From Trichoplax sp. H2 (Eukaryota; Placozoa; Uniplacotomia; Trichoplacea), in contig NOWV01000144.1 of assembly GCA_003344405.1 (NCBI GenBank), forward strand, positions 124,001 through 188,000: 64,000 bases of DNA. Reading direction: 5' to 3'. The notes under the pieces are model-generated. The model saw nothing but the letters and a program-made list of their open reading frames with translations, was not told the DNA's origin and made no database searches. This document shows positions 1 to 12,700 of this stretch, in pieces (the first letter of the stretch is position 1; each line of letters opens with the position of its first letter). The position numbers and the translations under genes were made by a program.

Positions 1-1080
1 CATAGATTTGCATAGTCTTAGATTCTTTGTTAACAACGCCTAAGTAATATCTAACAAGTAATGTTACATTGAAATTTAATATCATAAAACAATTCATCAT
101 CTTTTATAATGAATATCATAGACTCTATGGCATAGCTGAAGTGCCAGTACTTAATACGTGCATATATACTTAAGGTACGGCTATGTGCAAATACAACCCC
201 GCCACCAAACAAAAATTATGCTTCATAAAGTCAGCAAGCATCGTAGCTACAAATATCTGCACCATAGCCTCAAGGTCAAACATGTAACACAATGTTATGA
301 AATATTTCATGGATTTATCTTTCACTGTCAAGGCTAATTACGTATCTACAATTCACAACATCTATTCATTAGAAAAATCTGTAAATAGTATCATCTTTAA
401 AGCATTTATTGCTAACTTGGGTAAATAAATTCGCTTAATCATCAGTGTAAAGACTTTGGTATTAGCTATGCTAATCATACACGCTCATTGTAATATGAGA
501 CTGCAAAAGTAGTATTGTATCCTATTTTGCCTTCAACGTTATTCGTATATGATAGTAAACTCATTTCGTAGAAAACAAGTCATAAAATGCATAGCTCTGC
601 AATGGCATCTCCTATTTTCTATGTACATATGATAGACATACCCATATTTATCTTAATTTATTAAACCTCTGTGCTTGGCGCTCTTTCTGCAATGGGTAGA
701 TAGACATTTGTTTTACGCATACGAGTAAATTACATATCATATCGAACTGCATCAACTAACAACATCTAATAATATAAAATGTATCTAATTTCGATTGAAA
801 TAAAATAATGTGGCTCATCTGCGGAGTGGCAAGGGCATATCTTAGTGACTATACTGTTTCTGTAGGCGAGGGTATAATGTGCTGTATTACTGATGATCAC
901 TACCAAATATATGAGATCATCCAGGTACTAATTCTAGTGTACAGTAAGTTTATTTCAAGTGCTATAGCATACCTACACAAAGATCTTTATCAAGCTCATA
1001 GCAACGCATTTGTTTTCGTCGGCTAATACATAATATTCATCTATTAGGCTACTCTACTATACAATACAATTACAATCATT

Positions 1081-1600
1081 TGCACTACTGCATATGTACA
1101 TATGTAGCTGACGTACGCGTAATTTTTCTTTTTTATACTATACGCGTATATTACAATACAGTTTGCCATAATTAATTGATCATGCTGATTTGCGATACTC
1201 GATAAAAGTGTATTGCTAAGAGAAACATGTGTAATCCATGACGTATAAATGATTTTCCTTTTTTGCATATTAAACGAAGTTAGCTATAACTAAAATATGC
1301 TGATACACTCATATGATACTTGATACCTAGGTGCAATGCTGAAATTGACATGACTTATTCTCTACAGCTACACCGATGCCAAATGTAGTTGATGTATGCG
1401 TGATTATCCTTTTTGTGCTGTCCATTGGATTGCAGTTTGCTATAATTAATCATGATATATGATATTGATGGAATATGCAACTGTAACACTGAGAAGCACG
1501 ATAAATCCATAGCGTAAGGGTCTTTTCTATTTTTTGTATATCGGAATGCACCGGTTAGAATTAATCATGACGTAGTATACTTGATGGAGATACGCATTGG
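1081..1600. repeat. Degenerate tandem duplication, two copies of about 250-290 bp
   Basis: Two blocks share an ordered series of words. Copy 1 (about 1100-1265) has a 'tgtagctgacgta' word, then 'cagtttgccataattaat', then 'aatccatgacgta', then a T-rich end. Copy 2 (about 1383-1540) has 'tgtagttgatgta', then 'cagtttgctataattaat', then 'aatccatagcgta', then a T-rich end. The copies are diverged and non-coding. Confidence 0.55.
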
Positions 1601-3035
1601 ATAGTGCTGCATATGATATTGCAAGATAATTTGCCAACATAAATATTCACAATGGATTTACGTTCATTTTGCAAGGATTGGTGCATCTGTGTAGCTTGGA
1701 ACGCGTAACAAAATACTAAACGGACAGTTTATCAAGCTCGTTAACATAACGATTCATGCCGATTTTATAATAGTAATATCTTCTATGTTACTAGATAGAG
1801 TACAGTATGTATGTATCTCTCTATATAGATATCACTATGCTACAGCATGATCACAATATACAGTAGCATCTACAACTATAACATTATACTCCAGGTTCAA
1901 GATAATGTCTCTTATCCTAACTGAAATACATTTTTGCTATTCCTATGACTGTCTATTAGTTTAGCTACCGCGGTTGAGATCCATCATCATTCGAGGTGAC
2001 ATCATCTTCAATCCCGGTATATGTCACATTACCACATTGGCCAGTCTAAGAATAACACATTTAGTAGAAAAGTTAGACAACTAATTAGGAATACTAGCTT
2101 TCATTGATGGTGCTGTGCAGCATCATTGCAATAATCATAGCTACCCTGCCCTATTGATACGCGTACATACCAATCGACCACGTTTACGTTTGCCAACCTT
2201 GTCACTCTTGTAAGTAAGCTCTAGATTGCTATCATCGTAAAGCTGGCCATTTGTGAATTTAGCTATACAAGTAGAACAATATAGTGATACATATACTGTA
2301 TTCCATTGAATCCTAAACGAGTACTATTTTGATTTTAGATCCACATCGAACAAATGATCGATGCTCTTGCAATCCATCGTAGTTTAGCATGCTGTAGATG
2401 AACACAATTTACCTAGAATAGCCGGTATCTGATCTCCTTTCGAATCAGTAAAGATATCTGTAATCGTTATTGTATCATCAGCCATATTGTGGTTTCCTTT
2501 GCAAAGAAATACTACCAGATCTTTCTGTGATCGTGCCTATGTCAGGATCTCTTCCTTTCCTCGTTATGCCAGCTCGCTCCAACCACCAGTGGACCTAGTA
2601 GTATTCGTATGCAGTTTCTGCCATATAGTACAGAGGGTACTATCCCATACTGTACCTAATTGTCGATAGTACTGTACAGTATTGTAGAACACTTTTGAGG
2701 ACTGGAACGATTGGCACTGGATTTCAGAGTCAGTCCGGTTGTCCAGCGGTGCATCAAGGGTGTATACCACTATATACTGTCTAAAACAGTAGTACAAATA
2801 CCATAAAAAAACATAGCAAAGCAATCCAAATGTCGGACTAATCTACTCCAATTCCAACGGTAACCTAGAAACGCCAACAATTTCAGCGGAAAAATTCAAA
2901 TTAATTTATGGCAGAAGTAAATCAATCCATTTCTACAGCAAGACAACATCAATAGACTGGTATGATAGAATTACTGTAAAAGAGAAAGATCCACTTTAAT
3001 TAGACTACTGGATACGATAAGAGATCAACTAGAGG

Positions 3036-3060
3036 ATTATTATTATTATTATTATATTAT
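3036..3060. repeat. ATT trinucleotide microsatellite
   Basis: An uninterrupted run of ATT units of about 20 bp is followed by a slightly broken one, just upstream of the CCDC138 gene. Confidence 0.85.
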
Positions 3061-3306
3061 TGACAATATCGGGTAGAGGTTGATATCGTGCCATCATCAT
3101 AATAATTATTATCGTTATTATTAGTTTAGCAGCAGCTGTCAAGAGTGAAAATCGACGTTCTAATTTGGTCTTTGAATTAACAAGTTACCCTTTTAGAAGA
3201 TCATGCTGATTGGGTAAATCGATGACTGTTCGATTGGATAAGGCTTGCAAGTATTGTAATGAACACTGACAATTAAGACTGCAGAAGCGATACATATTTG
3301 TAATCA

Positions 3307-6300
3307 ATGAATCATGCAAATAATCCAAATGAGCCAATAATGAGCTCCAAAACAACTTTATTTAGCAATACTACTACTTTTCCTGGTAGTGATGACGGTG
3401 AGTTTATAGTATTATGCAAATGCTAAGGGTCATGATAAGTTGCATTGTATCTTTCTCCTTAATATTGAAGGAATTAATCTTGTCGCCCACGAATTCGTAA
3501 TCGATTGTTAATAGCTCATCAAAAATTGTTTACCTTGAGTTAATATCCCACTCTCCACCCCATAATTTTAATCGGTTTTTAAACCATCCATAGGATTATA
3601 TAGTGCGTTTTAGGATATATTAAGATAGGATATTCTAAAAGATTAAATATTGCATGCTATGTTCAGTACGCCTACAGAGAGAAGGAAATACTACTCGTTG
3701 GTAAGTTATCTGACGGACTGTAATTTGACTGTAGCCGCTTTACAACGTGTATAACCAAGCTTGTTGAATAATTTCAAAGTTCCATATCGTACTCTGTATA
3801 AAACTTTAGATGTAAACGAAGCAAAGCTAAGCACCAGCACAATCTAAAAATACATTTAATACTAGGCTTTAAAGTTATATTCTAGACATAACCTTAGATA
3901 TAAAAGAAGTAAATGCAGGCACTAGCACAATCTGGAAATGGATTTAATATTACGTGCCAAAACATCAGTATGAGTTTCTTAGCTCTTGATTAATGCATTA
4001 AATGCTCCATATTATAGTAAATGGTTGCCATTGATATCGTTACCATGTTATGCAAAGTTAATTCTAATGTACAATTTGATGTTCTTTTTCAACAAATAAT
4101 TTAATTTTTGTTACATAATTATTTATTTATCGTAAAGATTTAGCTTATAGCGATACATTATAACATGCTAAGTTAAAGCAAATCATCTAAATAACCGCAA
4201 TAGCATTAATAAAAGCCACGGATTATTATTACTTCAGTCCTAGACAGTGATACTCTTACTGAAGGCAGATCAAACAGTCAATCCCACTACTTGACTCAAC
4301 CATTACAGCCGACCAGTGATTCCGATTACGATCACATCCTTTCTCAACTACATCATGCACTAACCAAAACAAAGAGAAAATTAAATTCAGCAGAAGTAGA
4401 ACTGTTAAATAAGAGCGATGGGCAGCTCGGTAGAAAAGAAAGTAGTATGTATATTTCTTATCATTATAATTTTATAAAGCAATAAGAATAATCGTGAGAG
4501 CATCAACTATCTACAGAGCCGTGCTAATTTATAATTCCTGCTAACTTCATTCACGAATTATAGCTGGAAGATCTCAAACGACGATAAGATTTAAAAATGA
4601 AGCATTATCCACGAAGTATTCTGTTTCTACGCAAACTATTTCTACGAGTGAGATAGATGAGGTAAACTATCTACTCATAATTGATTACATGCCTCTGTCT
4701 AATAATTTTAATCATGCTATCAGGTCACTAGGAAAAATTGAATCTTACCTTTTGTTTACAGGAATTATCGTCAAATGGTAATTTTCCAATGCAAGACGTA
4801 CATTCTGAGTTAGTAGCTATCAATGAACATCTGAAGGTATGGAAAGATTCAGTGTTCACGATAATGGTAGACTTAATAGACAATCAATTTTATTAGTAGT
4901 AAATGAGACCACTTACAGCGCTTTATAATCCTAAATTAATTAACCTGTGAATATTAAACTGGCACCTGTAGAGGCAAAGTCAGGCATTGCTGGATAGACA
5001 ATACGAGCTTGACAAAAGGGAATCTGCTTTAGCTGAAATGGAAGATACATTCAGAGCTGCTACTAGCACATCACTGCGGCAGCTTGTTGAATCTGAAATT
5101 GAAGATCGATGGTATAAACTAAAACAGGTAGCTGAAACTGAATTGCTTTGTAATATCAACTACTATTGGTATATCGTAGTGCACCAGCTATATTTCTATT
5201 ATGATATAATATACTACAACTGCTATTATGCTAAAATCATTGATGATGTCTTATTACAAAATTTTACAGACTACGCAATATCTACAAATACTATTACTTT
5301 ATAATAAGCAAATATTTACCTTCTACGACTTTAGTAATACGAACAAGCAATGCCGAAGAGCTTTATAAGAGCTATTATCACACTCTGTTCTTCGATTATT
5401 TATGACTTTTCACTAAAATAATTGACTAAACGATCCTATAACTTACATCAGCAATACGATTATGTTCACTTTTTTACGTCAACAATAAAGAAAGAATTAT
5501 GTATAACACCTTGGAATACATAGCTAATGCAATTTGCATATACAAAGCATGAAAAGTGTCTTTACTAAAACTTTTAGGGAGCTGAACAGCAAATTATCGA
5601 ACTAGAAACGATTTTAGCTGGTAAAGAGAAAGAAATTAAAAGATTGCAAAGCTCTTTCAATACCATCAAAGGCGAAAATGATCAATTTCGTAGCCAGGCA
5701 AGAGAGCATTAATAAATTTTATAGTTGCTATTAGATACGATTATGTATGAAAAATTATAGATTGCAAATGTTTATTGCAGCTTCAGTATTTTCAACTTAA
5801 CATATTTCAACATTAATATTTTAGATTGATACTCTAACGGAACAAAATAAAAGATATCAAACACAAATCAGTACGTTAAATAGAAGATTTAAGAATCTTC
5901 AGGTACGATGAACAATATGAATACTATATTTGCCCACTGTATAGACTATATTTTCTGCGATCCATATCTAAAACCATCAAATTCTACTAAAATCATTAGC
6001 AAAAACATGCGTTTACCTTAAAAAAAGCATCCACTGCCCTCCATGTGGAGAAAGCAACAACCGATTCTTTAAAAAAGCCACTGATTGGTAAAGATATTTA
6101 ACAAATATCTTAATTGCATTGATGTACAAACTAACTACTTAAATGCAAGACTTCCCAACTGTTTACTTTTTTAAATTCAGGTACTGCCGTAAAGCCTCAC
6201 CAACAATCTACTCTATCAAAGGTATTACTTGAACTTGCCGAAATTTTAAATATACTACATACCATATTCTAGCAGGAAATATGTATATCCGTTGTTAAAT

Positions 6301-7856
6301 ATAAGGATTATGATTGTATTGCAGGAATCATTAGGGATTTATGATTTATTATCGATAATACTAGAATGGATTGTAGACGTTCACTTAGGGCATATAGTTG
6401 ACGATTTAGAGCAACAAGGTATCAAGAAAGGTTCCCCATCTCTACCAGCAGCGTTTCTTAATGAAAGATGTGCCAAGGTTTACCCATAGCGAATATCGAC
6501 TTTAGTTTTTTTTAAATTAAAGGATATAATAACCTGGTGTCTGACATCTTTGGTAGGTGTTACCATTTTTAGCAGAAATTCTACCATTATTACCTTCTGG
6601 CCACTTAAAAATTCAGCAGCCATGTTTGCAGTTTATTTACTGGTCAGTAATCCATTTAGATATGGCAGGATCACAGCGTGTAATCCTTGCATCCACATAT
6701 CGTCGGATTGGAGAAGAATTATTTAAGCCAACAGTAAGTTGATTATGCTACCGGACCGAAATTGTTAAATTACTGTTAGATATATGTTTAAAATTTTTAG
6801 ATGTCACGACCAATTGGAGAAGCAACGGTTAATGCTAGTAACTTATCATCAAGTATTCATTATCCGGAGAAAAACAAATGCAATTTATATTTGCATAGTA
6901 CAAATTTACGAATTCGCATTCTGTCTGCTCTAATAATATTAAAAATAATGAATCAAGGTAGGTGGTCTTCTCTTCACTAAATCAAGTAAATTTGATGAAT
7001 TGGAGACTTTTTCATTACCTATGAATACCATATCTTTATTTTTATTTCTCTGTCGAAATATGCAGCTGATCGTTTAGCGTCGGTATTAGAAATATTGCAT
7101 AAGGATCTCATGACTGATATGGTTTGTGTACAATATCTCCTATGAATAAAGCTTTAGCTAATTTAAATAAATTAATGGTTTCTAACATTTTTATTTAACT
7201 AAAACATTCTTAAATTATTATTAGGGTAAAGAGATACTCCTTCAATGCAAAGGAATTGCAGTTGTAACCATTTACCTGAAGGCATCCAACAAAGTCTTAC
7301 TAGAGAGAGTTGTTGATCTTATGCTGCTGATGTCAATGGAATCACGTAAATCACTATAATTACTATTCTTGCATGGATAATTCAGAAACAGATCTACAAA
7401 TTTAATCTTTCACATAATTTGTTGCAATACTATATTTATAATCCAAGCAGCTGCATTAGGATGAAAGTAATGCTAAAATTTTATTTTGTTATAGCTTTAT
7501 TAGACGATTTTCTAAACAGTTGTAGTAATGAATCTTGGTTTAGAGCCTGCAGCGCTGTTATTAGATCCCCTAGTACCAACTCTTTGGTTATAGAAAAGCT
7601 AAGCATAATATTACAACGGCTATCGAAAATGAAGTAAATTCTTAATTAAAAAATGATTCAACAGATTCAATTTTTTATGTACCCTAACAAAAACACTTTC
7701 ACATTCCTTAAAAATTATAGAAATAAACAACTATTTGACCTTTACCAGTTGGGTCCGCTAATTCAGGAACTATTACGAAATTGTAAACCCTCTCAAGCTT
7801 TTCTATCAACCAACTTACGATCTATCCTAATCAACTTAAACGTCATCAAATCATAG
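3307..7856 (+). CDS. CCDC138: CCDC138 orthologue (coiled-coil domain-containing protein 138), complete
   Basis: Sixteen exons join in phase into 630 codons plus stop (human protein about 665 aa): 3307-3397, 4238-4444, 4564-4661, 4762-4836, 4972-5127, 5578-5697, 5825-5902, 6000-6087, 6181-6221, 6325-6477, 6557-6733, 6801-6957, 7066-7121, 7225-7345, 7495-7633, 7721-7856. The N-terminal third is polar. Exons 5-7 form a coiled coil with charged heptads (KEKEIKRLQSSF resembles the human helix). The C-terminal half is the conserved helical domain, with signatures FIYWSVIHLD, STYRRIGEELF, IRILSALIILK and EKLSIILQRLSKMK that match vertebrate CCDC138 in order. The family is linked to centrosomes and cilia; the biochemical role is not established. 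The intron after 5697 uses a GC donor (CAG|GCAAGA). The start is the first in-frame ATG of an exon ending in a good donor; a further 5' exon cannot be excluded. Confidence 0.9.
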
Positions 7857-9760
7857 TGTAATAATTACCTCTTTATAACTCATTAATTAATTTATATTTT
7901 TTGTAAATTGTTAAATTATAAAGGTAGTTTGAGTAACTACCGAATCTCGTATAGCTTAATAAGGATGCCTTACTTGCATCTTAAAACTGTATTAGTTTAT
8001 CTGTAATATCCTTATCTGCAGGATAGAATCAATGTATGATTCATAACTAAATAGTTGATAGAAAACAGTGAAGTATAATACCTCATCTTACTACCATACA
8101 TTACACTCATCCACAGTTAAAATGCCCCAAAGTGTTCCCTACGGAAAATCAATTCATGTGTGTGTGGATTATACGAAGTAATACGTTGATATTATATTAG
8201 CATTGCAAGGGACTCTTATTTTTGTGTACTATTAATCGATAGTCTACAATTACAACGCCCAATCTGTATAATTATAAATGACAGAAAGATATTTTAAATA
8301 CTTGTGACATATCGCTATACGTACTCGTAGCTTTAGCGTAAACAGCAAGTTATTTTTATAAATACAATCAATCGAATGCCTGCGATTCCGTTTTAATGCT
8401 GTATATCAGTTATAATCTTAACCGTAAATTTTTCTAAGAAAGTTATATTTAAGATTCTATACTGTAAATCTCAATATTTTTTACTCGCATAGTAGCAATA
8501 AAAAGTGTTTGAACTATTAATGATTTCAAAAATTTGTTTTTCCGCATTAAGATCTTCTGATGGTCTATCATACTCATTACTCCCACTAATTCTAGCTTTA
8601 ACTTTGAACGCCAAATTGTTAATTACAATGTGGATCAATCTCTGTAATATTTTTTTTAAATTATATGATAAACGTGAATAACTATTGACTAATGTTGCTA
8701 TGTAAGTTCGCTAGATTTTAGCCAGCGAACAAACTTGCCAGCATACCACACTATACAGATGTCGCAGATGTATATTAGCGAAAAACCAAACCAAACTAAG
8801 CCGTCATTGAATCATTATAAAACTCATACTAGATTAGCAATACTGTAACCATGATATGAAATGAATACTCACAAGCAGACAGTAACTTTTGGGTTAAATC
8901 TACAACATGATATATTTTACTTTTGTAAGTTTATACATTGCTAACATTATCCTAAAAACATAAAATTTGTATAGATTAATTTTTAATAAGAAAGATTTCG
9001 TTAGAAAGTAACTACGTATCTATTCAAGCTCAAAGCATAATTACATCGCACATGTAAAGGCACATAGCAAACAGTACAAACATTTTTTATAGACAAAAAA
9101 AATAACATAAGGCTTTGTATACTAAAGTAAATTTAATATAGTGATCTTAATGTTACGGCAGACTCCATATCCTCCTTTCTTAAATTTAAATTCCATGTAA
9201 TATACTTATTAAATATAATAACTTCACTACTGATATATTTGGTATTTGTCAAATGTAAAAATAGAATACTGCTAGTAACTTGTATATACAGTGTTCAATA
9301 AACATCAAACGATTTATGTTAAATAGCCAATACACAGGCCTTGGCTAATAAAGCATAAGAAAATAAGAAAATACTACAAAGACTTACATTTTGGTATTTT
9401 CATATGTAGAAACTTTTTCAAATAATTTGTTTGCATAACTATTGCTGCACAAGAAAGCTATCACGAAAATAGGAAAGTAACGCCATATATAGTATTCAAG
9501 AAGCAGTACAACTATATAATAATTTACAATCTTTTTTCGCCAACTAACTACATCGTAAAACTGCAATCATCCAATACCTTTAACGTTGCTACAGTAACAA
9601 TCTACAAAGTTTGCAATAGGACATATCATTGGAAATGTTCATATTCCTAAAAATTACATATTATCATCATAGGTAGAATCCTATTCACCTTCAAATAGCA
9701 ACATTAAGTTAGACCTTAAGATGTATAATATGATCAATTTAGATAATTAGATTTCTATTC
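7857..9760. other. Convergent intergenic region
   Basis: The region lies between the 3' ends of CCDC138 (+) and the ankyrin/ART-like gene (-). It is AT-rich with only short random open frames (for example a 60-codon minus-strand frame at 9384-9566 with no recognisable content). It should hold the 3' UTRs of both genes. An AATAAA hexamer at about 8498-8503 on the plus strand is far from the CCDC138 stop and is only a weak polyadenylation candidate. Confidence 0.55.
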
Positions 9761-12700
9761 TCATTTGGCCTTAGCCTTAGGTACACTTTTGATATATTTA
9801 ACCATTATACCGCAGGGGACAATAGCTGGATAACGGCACGATGTAAAGCATGCTACCTCATCGTTCTTGAACTGTTTATCAATAGTTTCACCACGCCTTG
9901 TAGCCCCCACGGTTTCGTTAAGAATGTGATAACTTCCAGGCCTTTGCCTAACTTGCAGTATGCACTTCATTTTACCATTTTTATAATTACTACCATACCC
10001 TGCGTATGTTGCATGTTCACAATATTTTATTGTGGGAGAGGTAAAAAATAATCTTTTAGGAGTAAAGACGGCACAGCCACATTTGCAGCCTTCCTTATGA
10101 CGTGTGACAACTTTATACTTATTTACTCCAGTGCTATCTTTACCATTGGCGACTAGGGAGAAAGTACCATCTTTAGCGTGATTTGTGAGAACTAGGATAC
10201 ATAATTTCAGAATCAAAGTTAAGAATAGAATGTTTTATTGCCATAACACAGTACAGTATTAAGGAAGTAGAATTTACTACGAATTCTGTAAAAATAAAGT
10301 ACTATCATCATTAAAATATCCCAATTTACTTGGAATCTTGAAGCCAGTACTGGTAGTATCTCCTGGTAGTAGTAGCTGACAGCTTTCAATTATACTTTTA
10401 ACAGCTTTAGCTTGGGTTCCATGATAAGCAACATGAAAATCATTAAAAACCTGTTGTTCCAAACGCTGATCTATTGCAATTGCTACACGAACCCAGCCGT
10501 GCGGTATAGCGTAACGCCTTGGTGGTTTACCGCGCTGTAATACACTTTGGCCTTTATAACAATTTTGACAGAAGCAACGATTAAATCCGGGGTTAATAAA
10601 TGAAGGTAAGATCCCTAAGGAGTTTACAAACTCTTCGCAGAATAATTTATAACTACACTGAGCCATAGCTCGAGATCCAGCTGCTCGTTCTTCTAGTTCA
10701 CTTATGGGTTTAGGTATTGGAGCGCTAGCAGCGACTTTTGCATTTGCTGCAGGTTTCGCAACTGCAACTTTAGTATTTGCATTTACTGCAGGTTTAGTAG
10801 TAGTCTGGAATAAATATACAGTCTGTCTTAATAATTGTAAATCAATTATTACTATATTATCAATAAATACCTAGAAAGTATGAAGATTTACTATATAACT
10901 TAATTAACTGTCACAATTTTCTTCTTCGTGAACGGTTAACTCCTCTAGTAACTAATATCCTAATACACTCAGAGTACGTATAGGTAGGTAATCAATTACT
11001 AGAAAAGTATTCAGTTGGAAGGTTAGTTTACTTATTGTATCACTCGACGAGCCTTTATATTTACTGAATTTCGGAACAACTAGTCGTTGTGAGCTCGCTC
11101 CTTTTATACTCTCTGAGAGCGGCCGCTGGTGCATTTTAACAAACTGAGCTCTAATCATTTTCTACGTTTAGTATAAGATTACATGTTACAATCAATAACA
11201 GGACTCAGTATAGGCAAAATTGGTAAAGAATATTACTGTAATTAGAATAAACCAATTAAGAACCAATTAGAGCCTTGAAGCTCTACACAATATTACTCAT
11301 TACGGTGACAAGGCACCGTAACATTAACTTTGAGGTTTTAGTTATTGCAAAATCAAATTGCACCATTTAATAAATGAAAGCTTAGAGAATTTAGTCGTAT
11401 TTTGACTCGTAATCAACACAGGAGATAGAAATTTAACATCATCCTACATTATCAATAAAATCAGGCCATATCGTTCAATATACTAATAACTTTTCACTAG
11501 TATCCGTACCTTTGAGGCAGGCGTCGCTGTTTTCTTATTAGCTGCAGCAGAATTTGCAGCACCGCTAGTATTGCTGTTTGCTGTTCCTTTGGAATTATTA
11601 ACAGGAGTTTTCACTGATGCGTTTGCATTTGAACTCGGTACATTTTTATTTGTATTAGCTGTATTCGGAGCAGGAAAACGCTATAATTTGTAAATGATAC
11701 AGGCGGATAAAATCTATTAAACTTAACCAAAGGAAAGCTCTTTGACCTTTACGTATTAAACTGAACCTTCACTTTGTTACGATATTCATAGAAAATAAGG
11801 CTATAATTCCTTTTTGGCTTCAAACTGAAACACCAATATTTATGCTAAGCTACGAAGGTCATATACCATGTCACGAAATGACGACTAATCTAGTGGTACG
11901 ATATACACAGTACTATTTAGAAGAGAACACACGTATCGCTGATAGCTTCCTAAAAGTTTCTACGCTCCTAGAAAGTGCACTAGTGCATAGCGTACAATAA
12001 ACGGCTCTCATTACGACTCATCTCATTAATGTCTCTAGTAAACTAAAATACCTTGCTTTTTGGATCTTCCAACAATTTTAACATTTCGGGATAATTTCTA
12101 GCATTCCTTAAGGGTGTACTCTTTGTCTATTAGAATTAAGATCAAAAATATATTAATAATTATAATCAAATATTACTTCGTAAATCAAAGTATACAACGA
12201 TATTAGCAATCATTTTAATAAATTAGACAAATAATAACTAAATTAGCATATTCAATAGCAAAATACCTTTGAAGGTATATCGACATAAGCTCCAGCATCA
12301 ACAAGCAGCTTTGCAATAGCCAAAAAATTCTTATACGCAGCAACATGAAGAGGTGTTAAGCCCTCAGTCTAATATTTAAAAACGTATTTATATAGCAATT
12401 AAATTTAATGAAATACATAAACATTAGCTATATTATTTATTATCGTAAACAGTATCACGATATTTTATAAAAGTTAGGCTTTCCTGCCCATACTACAGTA
12501 CGTATATCACTTTTGAAAACATGAAGTTACGTTTATAGGCTAGACCTAACTTGAATTTTAATTAAATCTCCCTACCGCTGTAACTTTATTAACATCAGCT
12601 CCCGCTTCTATTAATACTTTGACTACGTCATAAAAATTTCTAGCGGCAGCCAAGTACAATGAAGTGTACCCTTTCTGTTAATTTAAAATTAATCTTAGTA

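Larger units (their letters stand above)
1..3306. other. Non-coding 5' stretch, no gene recognised
   Basis: No open frame longer than about 86 codons is present, and none has recognisable domain content or splice-site support. The stretch holds a degenerate tandem duplication (about 1081-1600), a small cluster of TACTGTA-type palindromic words (about 2630-2790) and an ATT microsatellite (3036-3060). The last few hundred bases lie directly upstream of the CCDC138 start and should include its promoter, but no clear TATA box was picked out. Confidence 0.6.
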
